DNA of 64,000 nt from Enoplolaimus lenunculus (lineage: Eukaryota; Nematoda; Enoplea; Enoplida; Thoracostomopsidae). The stretch spans positions 1-64,000 of the forward strand of contig JASANG010002420.1 of assembly GCA_030248215.1 (NCBI GenBank), given 5' to 3'. Position numbers and translations under genes: made by a program. This document shows positions 1 through 11,945 of this stretch, one piece after another. The notes under the pieces were generated by a model. That model saw nothing but the letters and a program-made list of their open reading frames with translations. It ran no database searches and was not told the DNA's origin. How positions within the stretch are numbered: position 1 is the first letter of the stretch; every line of letters starts with the position of its first letter.

Positions 1-299
1 AAGTGTAAAAATATTAGTGTTTAATTATAAGCCTAATCCGAAGGTTGAAATCAAATCCTACTCACCTGTAGTTGTGTCAAAAAACGGGTCGGTCCTGAAG
101 ACAACATGGACCCTTAATATTACAAAAAATCGCGTATTTCTCTTAAGTATTAATACGATACCAGCAGATTTAGCATCCATTAACGTTTTTGTATTCGCTG
201 AAGCATATCACATCATGTTTTCTAATTTTTCCGTTTTTCTCTTTTTTCCGGAAAAAATTAACCCTGGTTTATACAATGATTGAAAGATCAAAAATAACT
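1..299. other. AT-rich flank, no gene supported
   Basis: An 88-codon open frame (17-283, +) lies here, but it has no recognisable domain and no splice or promoter context. Nothing else is supported. Confidence 0.5.
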
Positions 300-645
300 T
301 AAACCAAGAGTGCATGATACCATTTAACAAGATTATGCAACTGGGTACGTTCTATGCAGAAAAAATGTACCCAGCGCGCGTTGCATTTTTGGCTTACCCC
401 CCTTATTTTTGGGGGGTGTCAAAATCTTCATAGATGCTGAAATTCATGTGTTGTTTTCATATACTGAAAAGTGGATCGATTATATTTTCAGTGTTGGCTG
501 GCGGATACACGTGTAATGAACGTAAAATTGACCCCCTAAACAAGGGGATAGGCCAAAAACGCAACGCGTGCCGGGTACATTCTTTAATACACAGAATGTA
601 CCCAGTTGCACACTCTTGTTATACAGAGTGATCATCCACTCTTGC
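300..645. repeat. Foldback (inverted-repeat) element
   Basis: The two ends are inverted copies of each other. The left arm has CAACTGGGTACGTTCTATG, then GTACCCAGCGCGCGTTGC, then a C-run. The right arm read on the minus strand has CAACTGGGTACATTCTGTG, then GTACCCGGCACGCGTTGC, then a C-run. Arms are about 90-100 bp with several mismatches, so the copy is not recent. It is consistent with a non-autonomous DNA element; no transposase frame is present and no target-site duplication could be fixed. Confidence 0.7.
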
Positions 646-1738
646 TTAGACTAAGTTAGATATTAGCAATCTATGTTAAACCCGAAACAAATAACACACA
701 ACTAATAGATTATGATGGATGAACGTTGATCCACAGTTATCGCCTCACACTTTCATTTGAGATAACTTTAGTAAAAACTTTGATTCGGCATCAAGCGACG
801 TTTCGGGGTCAAATGCAATAATAAGGCCGCACAATCGACCGACCGATACGTGGACTCAAAGTTCACTTAAAATCCAAAAAATTTACAAAGCATAAAGTTT
901 TCAATTCAAAATTTGGCATGAAATAAAACAAAACTTTAATATAAAACTTACAAGAAATACATGAATAAATAAATATACAAGATTGTCTACAATCTGCATT
1001 CGTCCCATGGCATTACGTAGCTTACTTTAAGTATTAGCGTACCCACGAATTTCAAAAGCGTCAAGAAAAAATTTGAAAGGGTTTGTGTTTACCAAACTGA
1101 AAAAATACATCGAAACCCAATGACACTAATGCCAAAAGTGGGCTGTCTTCACCCATGAACCTCATGGCTATGCCCTTATTTTAAAGTGGATACAGAGTTA
1201 AGGTTTATAAGCCTTAAAAACATGTCAATCAAACAGATGTTTTCACCACAGCACGAATACACGAGTGATTTATGACATGATTAAACAGATTTATTCAGCA
1301 CAGAAATTGAATATAAGACACAAAATTTTACTTTTATTTTCACGTAAACAAAGATGCTTCGTTTGCCATTCTATAATATAGTGGTCCCAAGCAGGGTAAC
1401 GAATTGATGAGGGACGTATTGTCCTCTGTTTATTCTCATCTGTGTGTAGCATCTGTCTCCAGTTTAAGAGCAAGTTTTCAAACAAACCGTGTTTGGTAAA
1501 CTGTGGATATTAAAACCTTTACAAAAGTATGCAGGGTAATTTGGAAAAAAAATGAAAATAATGAGGCTAGGGGTCACGGGTTACAAATTTGCAAAATAGA
1601 TTGAAACACGGAGTGCAGAGACAAGGGCCGCGCCACCACCGGCGTGTCTGAGAAAAAAAACTGGCGGGGGGGAGGGGGGGCGTGGTACAAGCACGCAAAA
1701 CACAAGCACGCCCTTGCCCGTCACGTGCACCCCCCCAT
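646..1738. other. Intergenic, no gene seen
   Basis: A+T-rich sequence without a supported gene. It ends in a G-run/C-run tract (1660-1738) directly before the LTR element. GTTTACCAAAC near 1090 and its inverse near 1487 could be termini of an old small element, but the support is weak. Confidence 0.4.
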
Positions 1739-2177
1739 TGTCGCTACGCGATAGCTAACTTTATTCAAATTACGGTTAGCTATGCTTAATGTATCTGCCT
1801 ACGGATGGCAGTTTTTTGCATACACGGGTTTTGAATGTTCATGTACGTGTTTTGTGTCTAATTGTGATGGCTAAAGAATTTAGGGCCGGTTAGTTTGATA
1901 TTCCTGAACATATGTTCAGATCTGATATTGACTTTTTGTATTATACAAGTGATTTAAGGGTGAAATTAACCCGAACCAAGGTTCGGATCGGACCGGGTTC
2001 CTATTTTCTCCGTCATATTAGATGTTTGTTATTGTCAGAATTTGGTTGTTTTCGTATATAATGTCTAATAAATCGTTAAATCGCATAAGTCAATGACAAT
2101 TGCCTAAATTATAAACCTATCAACGAATATTTCATCACATCCAATTACATTCAGAATTTTCTGGAGATCTTTCTTCA
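1739..2177 (+). repeat. 5' LTR of BEL/Pao element
   Basis: 439 bp, starting TGTCGCTACGCGATAGCTAA and ending CTTTCTTCA. It is repeated at the 3' end of the element with about one substitution. It should hold the element promoter and poly(A) site; an AATAAA lies about 110 bp before its end. Confidence 0.95.
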
Positions 2178-2179
2178 TA

Positions 2180-2197
2180 TGGTCCTTCGGACTTCGG
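2180..2197 (+). other. Putative primer-binding site
   Basis: Two bases after the 5' LTR the sequence reads TGGTCCTTCGGACTTCGG. A TGG start just inside the LTR is what pairing with a tRNA 3'-CCA end requires. The tRNA was not identified. Confidence 0.5.
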
Positions 2198-2381
2198 TTC
2201 AACCAGTCATAGTCGATTCAGCCGGAGACAACTGTAAGTGCGATTTTGGTTTCTTGCCTTGTATTTACGTTACTACAGTCGATCAATCGCGTGTTACGGT
2301 TGTCGTAAAATTATTTTACAATTTCGTTCGCGGCTGAAAAATTTTAATCGAAGGGGTTTGTCAAATTTAATTTATTTGACT

Positions 2382-5300
2382 ATGTCTACCCTAAACCTTC
2401 GTAAACAACAAAGAAAGGTTATTAGAGCTAGTGTTACTAAAGAACTGAATAAGTCGAAGAGTTTATTGACTATATCAACAGAAGATGACTTTGTTGAGGC
2501 TCAAACTTCGTACAATAAGTTGGGGGATTACCGAAACCGTCTTTTGCCGTTAAACGATGAAATTTTGGGGTTACTAGAAGACGATACGCAGATATCGGAG
2601 GACATTGAAAAATCAATGGAAATCGATGATAGTATTTTAGATGCCCTGTCAAAAATTTCGATTAATAGTGACACGTTTCGAAAAATTGGTGTAGCACCTC
2701 AATTGGCCACAAACCCCCAAAATGTTTCGTTTTCGTCGCACCACGTCACTACTACAACATTGCCCAAACTCCACATAACCAAATTTTCGGGTGATCCGCT
2801 AAAATGGGACGAGTTTTGGGATTCATTTAGTTCAACTATACATGAAAATTCGGAAGTTTCTGAGGTGGACAAGCTGAAATATTTGAGGGGGTATTTGATT
2901 GGGGAGGCGTTGAAAATCGTAGACGGTTACCGTCTTACCGCCGAAAACTATCGTACGGTGGTTGAAAATTTGAAAGAGCGTTTCGGCAATAAGCAGATAG
3001 CTATATTTGCCCATTTCGAATCTATGTTGGCGTTACCGGTGGTCAACAATGACGTTCAACGTTTACAAGCTACATATGACGACTGCGAACGCCATATACG
3101 TAGTTTGATCGCTCTGGGACTCCCCGAAGACACTTTTGGACAAGTGTTCACACCCATAATGCTGTCGAAGCTCCCAACCACGGTCAAAATGGAAATCTAT
3201 CGCAAGAACGGATCGAAGCCGTGGACCCTCGATAATCTTCGTGAAGCGTTGAAGGATGAAATCCGCGCTCGAGAATGGAGTATACGTACGTTCGGTTCGA
3301 AACCTTCTAACAACGAGAGACCAGATCATTCGACGTCTGCTCATTCCGGACATGACAACTTCCGTCGCCGCAATCCCAAAGGCGGCACGGCATCACTCTT
3401 GCACAATTCATCAAACCCAAAGCCCCCAGCCAGGAAATGTTCGTATTGCAGCCAAGAGCATTTCAGCGATCAATGTACCGTGTACCCCGATGTGACGGCG
3501 CGTCGACAAAAGCTCCGTAATCGGTGCTATATTTGTTTGCGAACAGGCCATTCCGTCAAATCGTGTTCGAAGAAGGCGGCATGTGTCTTCTGCAAAAAAC
3601 CAGATCATCATCGCAGTCTATGTCTCGTCAAGTTTCCAGCTAAATCTGACTCGGCTGAGACCGACACCACACTTTTGTCGCCAACAACTGAAGATGTCAC
3701 ATCGGTCAAAACCATCTTGTTGACACAGGGACAAAATGTTGTCATGCAAACGGCACTCGCCAAAGTAGTTGGCACACAGGAAGCGGAAGCTCGTCTGCTG
3801 TTCGATACAGGGAGCTCGCGGTCATTCATTACGACCAAAACAGCGAAGTTGATCGGTGCGCGATCCAAAGGAACCGAAAGAGTGTCGACGGCAGGATTTG
3901 CCGACACGCGTCGCCGCGTAAACGACTACGAAATAGTGGAATTTGACGTCGTTCAAGTGGATGGTACAAAAAAAACAGTCTCCGCTAATGTTACCGATAA
4001 CATTTCGCTACCGATCCACAAAGCGGCGATAGATGCTAGCAACTATCCGATGGTTCAACAAATTGTGCTTGCCGAGCCGTTGTGCAAAAAAGGTCAATTC
4101 ATCAACGTTGATATCCTCATGGGACTCGATTACTACTACAACTTTGTGGGCGCCGAACGAATTCAATGCCCTGACGGCCTATTCTTCCTGTCATCATCCC
4201 TGGGATTCATCGCCGCAGGATGCATCAACACAACAAACAAGGACAACAGCAGTTATGTGACGACTATGAACGTCAGCGCCAGACCTGAACTCAACATTGC
4301 CGTGGAGAAATTCTGGAGCCTTGAGGATATCGGTGTCAAACCGTCAGTTTGTTCAACAGACGACGAAGAGGCTCAACAGGCATTCGATTCAAGTGTATCG
4401 CGAATCAACAATCGTTACTTCGTGTCATGGCCGGTGAAGGACAACATCGATGATCTACCAACGAATGAAGTGTTGGCGCTGTGTCGGCTTCGATCGTTGC
4501 TGAAGAAACTGTGTGCCGACGAAAGTCTGCTCAAAACGTACATCAACGTCCTACACGATCAGGAAACAAAGGGGATCATCGAGCTGGTGCCAGCGCGGCA
4601 GTCGGATTCGCGAGTCCATTATATACCGCACCATTGCGTATTGACTCCTGAAAAATCTACGACTAAAGTAAGGATAGTGTATGATGCATCTGCTAAAGCG
4701 AGCAAATCTAGTCCGAGCCTGAACGATTGCATTCATCAGGGGCCGGTGATTCTAGACAACTTATGTGGTTTGATACTTCGATTCCGCTTGCATGCAGTCG
4801 CCATCGTCAGCGATATAGAGAAAGCGTTTCTGCAAGTCGGTTTGCATGAAGCATCTCGGGAACTAACCAGATTTTTTTGGGTCAAAGATCCGCTTAAGCC
4901 TGCACGGGGTGATAATCTGCAAATTTATCGATTTGCCCGAGTCCCGTTCGGTGTTGTCGCCAGTCCGTTTTTGTTGGGTGCAGTAATTCGGCATCATATC
5001 GACAGGTCTAAGAGTGATATCGGCAAGAATATTCATGGCAATATTTACGTCGACAACGTGATAACTGGTGTCGCCACCGTCCGCGAAGCTGTGTTATTCT
5101 ATCGAAAGGCCAAACTTTTGTTCATGGACGCATCGATGAACTTGAGAGAATGGTATACAAATAGCGACGAATTTCGCGAATCGATTGCATCGGAGGACAA
5201 ATCTGATTGTCGGATAACAAAAGTTTTGGGTCTTCGCTGGGATACTGATTCCGATTGCATTGCATGCCCTCTATTGAAAATCGACTTGACGACGGTTCAT

Positions 5301-7780
5301 ACCAAACGTCAAGCTCTGCGAAGCTTGGCGACTGTATTTGATCCTTGTGGCTTCTTTGCCCCAGTAACTGTGATCGGGAAACTTTTGATTCAACGACTAT
5401 GGCTTGAACACTACGGCTGGGACGACCCTATTTCCAACGAACTTGAAGAGTCATGGCGGCATTGTATGAGCAACCTCGTGTCGATCACAAATCACAGCAT
5501 TAATCGTCGAGTTGGTGACTTGTCGACGGAGAACGCCTCCTACCAACTCCACTGCTTTTGCGACGCCTCGGCAAAGGCATATGCAGCATCGGTGTATTTG
5601 CGGGCATCAACGAACAGCACAACAACATGCGATTTGGTGTTCGGCAAATCTCGCGTTGCTCCGGTCAAAGGCATGACAATTCCACGTCTGGAGCTCATGG
5701 CCATGCTAATCGGAACTCGGTTGGTGAACTTCGTGCGAGAAGAGCTACGACTGCCTATTGAATCTTGCGTAGTTTGGTCCGACTCTCAGTGTGTCCTCAG
5801 TTGGCGGAAGAAGTCAACAATAAAAATTACATTTGTACGCAATCGAATTCGCGAAATCAACGCCAACGACATGGTATTTCGTTATGTTCCGACTGCCGAC
5901 AACCCAGCCGACTTGTCGACCCGAGGCTGTTCGGCAGACGATCTGATTCGCAGCAACATGTGGTGGCATGGTCCGTCTTGGATATCTTTATCTCAATCGC
6001 AATGGCCACCTGATTTCGACTGTACACATGTGTCTGAACTAACATTGGATGTTATCGAGCCATCCGACGAAATAATGTGTCACGACAACAATCGCGTCGA
6101 TTCCTGCGAATATGGCCAACTTTTGCAAGTTTCGCGCTACTCAAACTTGTTGCGACTTCTACGGGTCACTGCGTGGATTCGACGATTCGTGGACCGCGCT
6201 AAGAAAAGCTTTGTGAATCGTGGCCCCCTGACTAGCGCGGAGATAGCAACCGCACAAAAATTTTGGGACATTCATGTGCAAAGGAGCTGTTATCCTGAAA
6301 TTTTCAATGCAACCAAATCGACACAGCTGCCAGGAAAGTACCGCGACCTGTGTTTATTTGTTGTTCCTCAGGGAGTCATTCGTTGTCGCGGACGATTAAC
6401 TAATGCTGATCTGGACGCAGACGCTCAGTTTCCAAAGCTGCTTCCCAAATCTCACCACTACACTACCTTGGTGATCGAGGATGCACATGTGAAGTTGTTT
6501 CATGCCGGAGTACCCCATACATTGTCACAGATCCGGTACAAATACTGGATCCCATCTGGACGTTCCATGGTCAAATCTGTCATACATTCGTGTCGCGTAT
6601 GCAAATATTTGCACGGAAGCCGTTTTCGGGAACACCGATGCCTCCACTTCCTGAATTTCGCGTTGCTCGCAGTCAGCCATTTTCCTGTTCGGGTATCGAC
6701 TACCTGGGACCGCTGCTGATCAAATCCCATCATCAAGGCACTACCAAGGTTTGGATTTGCCTATTTACGTGTGCAGTCGTCCGAGCGGTGCACTTGGAGG
6801 TTGTCGAGAACCTCACAACCGAGCATTTTTTGTTATGCTTTCGCCGATTCATTGCAAAGCGCGGTAAACCACGCCTGGTGGTCAGCGACAATGCGAAGCA
6901 CTTCATCGCTGCCAACACAACGTTTAATAAAATATGGAGTAATGTCTTCCGGTCTGATTCTGTTCAGACATTCTCGTCAACAAACGCCATCGAGTGGAAA
7001 TTCATCACGGAACTTTCGCCTTGGATGGGCGGGTTCTACGAGAGGATGGTGGGGGTTGTGAAGAATTCAGTCAAGAAATCGCTTGACACTCGCTGTGTTT
7101 CCCTCGTTGAATTACAAACGGTGGTCGCAGAAGTTATTTCGATAGTGAATAGTCGTCCACTGGTGTATATCGATAATGATTTATCGCAACCTCCGCTGAC
7201 TCCATCACATTTCCTCGGTGGTCCTATTCTCCAACTTCCTAACTTCAAAATCACCAATGAGCAATTGCCTCAGCAGCACGGCAGTGTTCCCCAACTCATT
7301 TTGGGCTGGAGACGCATTCAAACGCTTTTGAACAACTTTTGGAAGGTTTGGCGAGGTCAGTATCTGCTCGCACTACGATCACAGTCCTCGTCAAAATCTC
7401 CGCATAACATGTCAGATCATCCGCCAGCTGTCGGAGAAGTAGTCGTGGTAAAGGACAGCGTTCCGCGCAACACGTGGAAACTGGCTAAAATTGCGGACCT
7501 GAACATTGGATCGGATGGCCGTTGTCGATCGCTCAAGTTGCAACTTTCCACCAAAAGGTTCATTAATCGGCCACTTCGACTTGTCTATCCCCTGGAGCTT
7601 GCGACTTCTTCTGCCAGAGGGCGGGTTCCCCGAATTACAACCATGAATCCTCCAGTGTCCTCCCGTGAACCGCCAACAATAGACCTGGCTAGCTGGAAGT
7701 CGTCCTGGCTACCTACTTCAACAGACAACTACCCCGTGGATGACGACGACCGATCGTCGGAAACCTCTGTTGAGTATTAA
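2382..7780 (+). CDS. BEL/Pao gag-pol coding region
   Basis: Start chosen at ATG 2382 (MSTLNLRKQQRK); an open frame reaches upstream to 2238. Parts in order: Gag with the LPKLHITKFSGDPLKWDEFW block typical of BEL (about 2760-3260); three CX2CX4-5HX4-5C zinc knuckles (about 3436-3630); aspartic protease with LLFDTGSS (about 3740-4180); BEL-type reverse transcriptase with VRIVYDASA and a YVD motif (about 4640-5300); RNase H starting CFCDASAKAY (about 5550-5930); integrase with HHCC and catalytic core (about 6440-7250); and a C-terminal DUF5641-like tail (to about 7600). The product would form the particle and carry out reverse transcription and integration. The region carries about one break. 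No env-like frame follows; a different ORF does. Confidence 0.9.
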
Positions 7781-7881
7781 CTAAAGCTGCAATTTCGAAT
7801 GAAACAATTAGCTAATTATTTGCTTGTAGTATATTGTTACATTGCTCATTTTTATTGAAATTTGTTCGATTATTTCAGAAA

Positions 7882-9051
7882 ATGCGTCCTTACTTCATTC
7901 CCGTGCAAGGCCCGTTATCGCCGTATTATCTACATCGCCCCGGGCTACTTATTGCGGATCGTCGCGTGCCAACAATTGAGCACGCTCGATTCTATTTGAC
8001 ACTTCGCCAAATGGAGGAGGTTGAGGCGGCAGATTCCATGCTAGCTAATCGGTGGTTAGCTCACCATCCGCGGGAAATTAAGCGGTGGATGCGGGACCAC
8101 GGTATTTCAATACCATCCAATTGGATATTCGATGCTCAAGTCGTCATGATGGATGTCCTGATTGAACTGCTCAGACCGCAGTCAGAAAGCAACGAGTTCC
8201 GCAAGGCATTTGTAAGCCTCGTTGGGGGATTGACGGATCCACGGCAGCTGGCATTCGTGCTACCTTCAAACAACCATGAAATGGTTTGGGCATCGGGTTA
8301 TCGACCGCCGACCGATACAACAACATATAGCTGGTTTCCGGGGTTTAACCTCTTCGGAGAATGCTTGGATCAGCTGGTCGAGCGATATCAACGCAATGAC
8401 TGGCAGCCGGAGATGGCGTCTGCATCGCAATACATTTCAAGATCGTTGGCAGCACCTACATTCGCGGCTAAAACGATTCTGTGGGTTTCCGATAGCCAGG
8501 GCGGCGGGATTCAACATATTGCAGGTGGAAATTTCTACGCCATTTCGGGTGGTCGGTGGAAGGACATCCCCGATGTTTTTCGTCAATTTAATGTGACGTG
8601 GCTCAACTACGGAATCGTCATTTTTTACTTCGGCGTCAATGACGCCCAGCGCGATGACGGTCAACAACAGTATTCGTTGGCAACATTCGAATCCTTTCTT
8701 CGCGCCCAACCACCGGGCCCTCGTGTTCTATTATGCACACCTACACCGGATTCCAACATCCTGGGCAATCGGCAACATGCCCAACTGGTGGAGCGTCGTT
8801 TCAACCACATCGACCTCGTCCACTGCATCAATTGGTTCAATGACGAGACGTGTCCGTTCAATGGCCCGACACCTGGTTCCAAAAATCGAGCTTTGTTCAA
8901 GTCGGATGAATTCCATTTGTCACCAATGGGTCTTCGTCACGTCATTCGCAGATGTGCCAAAGAAGAACCGGGTATAAAATTGATTGATTTCATTTTATCA
9001 AAAGAAACATTTTCGTATCGACGGGACAGAAATGGGTACTTTGTTCGGTAG
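7882..9051 (+). CDS. Third ORF of BEL/Pao element: SGNH/GDSL-hydrolase-like protein
   Basis: An open frame of about 389 codons between pol and the 3' LTR; ATG at 7882 lies four bases after a TTATTTCAG acceptor-like site. I see the four SGNH block signatures in the C-terminal half: ILWVSDSQGG (block I, the Ser of D-S-Q), a Gly block near YAISGGRW (block II), IFYFGVNDAQ (block III G-x-N-D) and DEFHLSPMG (block V D-x-x-H). The first ~190 residues match nothing I recognise. SGNH enzymes hydrolyse esters (lipids, acetylated sugars). No signal peptide or membrane segment is visible, so it does not look like an envelope glycoprotein. SGNH domains are known in other retroelements (ORF1 of CR1-type LINEs, some tyrosine-recombinase elements); I know of no established case in BEL/Pao. 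The domain call is inference from motifs. Confidence 0.75.
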   Translation: MRPYFIPVQGPLSPYYLHRPGLLIADRRVPTIEHARFYLTLRQMEEVEAADSMLANRWLAHHPREIKRWMRDHGISIPSNWIFDAQVVMMDVLIELLRPQSESNEFRKAFVSLVGGLTDPRQLAFVLPSNNHEMVWASGYRPPTDTTTYSWFPGFNLFGECLDQLVERYQRNDWQPEMASASQYISRSLAAPTFAAKTILWVSDSQGGGIQHIAGGNFYAISGGRWKDIPDVFRQFNVTWLNYGIVIFYFGVNDAQRDDGQQQYSLATFESFLRAQPPGPRVLLCTPTPDSNILGNRQHAQLVERRFNHIDLVHCINWFNDETCPFNGPTPGSKNRALFKSDEFHLSPMGLRHVIRRCAKEEPGIKLIDFILSKETFSYRRDRNGYFVR

Positions 9052-9069
9052 GGCATTTCCCGTCGGGAG

Positions 9070-9508
9070 TGTCGCTACGCGATAGCTAACTTTATTCAAA
9101 TTACGGTTAGCTATGCTTAATGTATCTGCCTACGGATGGCAGTTTTTTGCATACACGGGTTTTGAATGTTCATGTACGTGTTTTGTGTCTAATTGTGATG
9201 GCTAAAGAATTTAGGGCCGGTTAGTTTGATATTCCTGAACATATGTTCAGATCTGATATTGACTTTTTGTATTATACAAGTGATTTAAGGGTGAAATTAA
9301 CCCGAACCAAGGTTCGGATCGGACCGGGTTCCTATTTTCTCCGTCATATTAGATGTTTGTTATTGTCAGAATTTGGTTGTTTTCGTATATAATGTCTAAT
9401 AAATCGTTAAATCGCATAAGTCAATGACAATTGCCTAAATTATAAACCTATCAACGAATATTTCGTCACATCCAATTACATTCAGAATTTTCTGGAGATC
9501 TTTCTTCA
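9070..9508 (+). repeat. 3' LTR of BEL/Pao element
   Basis: 439 bp and identical to the 5' LTR apart from about one substitution near its end. It ends in CA and is followed by TACGTGATATTG, which is host sequence. Confidence 0.95.
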
Positions 9509-9847
9509 TACGTGATATTGTTATTTTGGGAATTTTGAATATTACCAGGAATATTGATATTTTGGGAAATTGGGATATGCAGGACATTAAGGTTATGCGA
9601 AATTGGAATACCCGGGAAATTGTTAAGAACTGACAAAAAATTTTCTTTTGTGTTTTCAAGGAGCTGTCGACCCCCAAACCCCACACGAAGCAATTCTTTG
9701 AACAAAATTTTTTGACTTTGTCTTTGTAGCTTTACCTGCGTAGGGTCCCTTAAGGTTGCGGGAAGTCCATGGGGGCGGCAACCCCCTTGAAAACGTAATT
9801 TAAAATGTTGTCCATGTGGGAGATGGAAAGTTTGGACCATGTTTAGG
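9509..9847. other. Intergenic, short quasi-repeats
   Basis: Starts with an A+T-rich stretch of repeated TTTTGGGAAxTTG-like words (9530-9620) and continues as non-coding sequence. The open frames here have no domain support. Confidence 0.4.
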
Positions 9848-10031
9848 GGCATTCAGGTTTCTGTTGGGTCTATAAAAGAGTAGGTTTAGATTCTAGATTA
9901 CGTTTTTTGCTTAGGCTTTAACTTTAGGCTTAGGCTATGGCTTAGGAATTCATTTTTGAAACGCTTAGGCTTAGGCTTTACGATTACACTTAATCTACAG
10001 TTCGCCCCTTATAAAGTAACATTGGCCGAAA
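9848..10031 (-). repeat. Dispersed element carrying TTAGGC hexamers
   Basis: Contains GGGTCTATAAAAGAGTAGG, runs of CTTAGGCTTAGG, and then AAGTAACATTGGCC. The same modules recur, in one or the other orientation, near 23266, 47980 and 50030. It is best read as one copy of a non-autonomous dispersed element whose core is a telomere-like hexamer array. Confidence 0.65.
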
Positions 10032-10564
10032 GTTTTCGGGAAGTTGTCCTTTATTGTGTTCTCAAAGGGGTTGTGCCCCTTCAACCCCCCACACACACTA
10101 GGCAATTTACCTGAAACTGTTTCAAATACATTTTATAGAGCTAACCCTTAAAAGTTGTAATACCACTAATAGAGAATTCCGACCAGTAATGACAAACTCA
10201 GCCTGAAAAAATTTAACAAAGCAGTCACTGCCTAAAGGCTTCTGCAGAAAATCGACCTACAGCTCCTACTCCGGAAAAATGTTAGCCAGAGGTTCAGGTA
10301 ATTTGGGTAGATGCTTCAAAATAAATTTGCGACGAAATGACAACCCCACATATTTTTATTTACTAACGTTTTACGGACTGCAATGCCGGCTTCGGTTTCT
10401 TAGATCGCTGTTACTTATATTTTGCAGAAATGTTTCTAAAAGAAGTGGACGACGACTGGATCACAAACATTTAATCTCTACACTACTTACAGTTCAGGTA
10501 CACTGCATAAAGCGCAAGAGTGAACTGAAAGCTGTCCTTGTTTTCCTGATCGACCCAGCAAAAG

Positions 10565-11390
10565 CATAGGTTCAAAGTTGTTCCTGCTGCCTCAACCGAC
10601 CCAACGAAAACACAAACGCGAAGCTGTCCCGGCTCAGCAAAAACATGGGTTCGAAGCTGTTCCGGCTGTCCCGACCGACCCAGCAAAAGCATAGGTTTGA
10701 AGCTGCACCGGCTGTCCCGACCGACTCAGAAAAACATAGATTCGAAGCTGTCTCGGCTTTCTCGATCGACACGGCAAAAATATAGGCTCGAAGGTGTCTC
10801 GGCTTTCCCGACCGAACCAACGAAAACAGACGGTCGAAACTGTCCCGGCTGTCCCGCCCGACCCAGCAAAATCATAGGCTCGAAGCTGTCATGACCGACC
10901 CATCAAAACATAAGCTCGAAGCTGTCTCGGCTTTCCCGACCGAACCAACGAAAACACGCGCTCGAAGCTGTCCCGGCTGTCCCGCCCGACCAAGCAAAAT
11001 CACAGGCACGAATCTGTCCCGGCTATCTCGCCCGAACCAGCGAAAACATAGGCTCGAAGCTGTCCCGGCTGTCCCGGCCGACCCAACGAAAACACACGCT
11101 CGAAGCTATCCTGGCTGATCCGGCGTACACAGCGAAAACGCATATTCGAAGCTATCCCGGCTGTCCCGGTCGACCCACGAAAACACACTTTCGAACCTGT
11201 CTCGGCTGTTCTGGCCGCCTCAGTGAAAACACATGCTCGAAGCTGTCTCAGGTGTCCCGGCCGAACCACCAAAAAATAGACTCGAAGCTGTCTCGGGCGA
11301 CCCGGCGAAAACATAAGATCAAAGCTGTTTTGGCTGTCACACCCGTTCCTGCAATATCATAGGCTCGAAGCTGTCCCTCCGTCCTAGCAC
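10565..11390. repeat. 46-bp minisatellite
   Basis: About 17-18 degenerate copies of a unit near 46 bp, built on GAAGCTGTCCCGGCTGTCCC, GACCGACCCAGC and AAAACATAGGCTC. It is markedly G+C-richer than its surroundings. Because indels occur between units it is open over short stretches in several frames, which explains the repetitive peptide frames here; I do not call them genes. Confidence 0.9.
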
Positions 11391-11945
11391 AAATATATAG
11401 GCAGGAGTGCTGCCCTGTTGCTGTCCCGCGGGAAAACGGGACGGCCCTCAGAGTGTCATTGGCGAAAAAAGTAATAAAATGTAACTTGTTTCTTCAACCC
11501 AACCAGCCAGCACATAAGTTTCAACGTTGATGAAACTCAAACAACTGTAACAAAAGACTAAACTTAGGTTGTAAAGCACCAAAATCTAACACAAATTCAG
11601 TTTAATATGTTTCTTGGAAGTAAACGATTTTCATTCTTATTGAAATAATTTTTAGAAGATATAATTTAAATTATGTAGCTAGGTGAATCGTATATCTTCA
11701 TGGCAACGACAAAAGTCTGAGGGATACCGAGAAAAACTGCGTGAAATAAATATACGGCAATGAGGCAGTAACTGTTTTTTGTCATAGCCAGATATTCAGT
11801 TGAACCTTGCTTTTAACGCCTCTAATGGTATTGCGTACTTGTGTAATTTCACGCATCCGTGCACCTGTTCTATAAGCTAAAATGGATTGACTGACTGATT
11901 TTTGCTCAGTGGCGAAGGAACATACGGGAGGTCGTTGAGGTTAGG
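11391..11945. other. Intergenic, no gene seen
   Basis: Non-coding sequence between the minisatellite and a SINE copy. I see no domain-bearing frame or RNA gene. Confidence 0.4.

Larger units (their letters stand above)
1739..9508 (+). mobile_element. BEL/Pao LTR retrotransposon with an SGNH-like third ORF
   Basis: A 7.77-kb element bounded by two 439-bp direct LTRs that begin TG and end CA. Internal order is primer site, gag (DUF1759-like plus three Cys/His knuckles), aspartic protease, reverse transcriptase, RNase H, integrase, then a separate third ORF. This order, with integrase last in pol, is that of BEL/Pao. The LTRs differ at about one position, so insertion was very recent. The element looks nearly whole, with about one break in the pol part. 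No matching target-site duplication is visible (flanks CCCAT and TACGT), which may reflect recombination between copies or an error at one edge. The third ORF is the unusual part. Confidence 0.93.

Noticed and set aside
17-283. 88-codon open frame as a gene
   Set aside because: No domain, no neighbouring signals and ordinary A+T-rich composition; expected by chance at this length.
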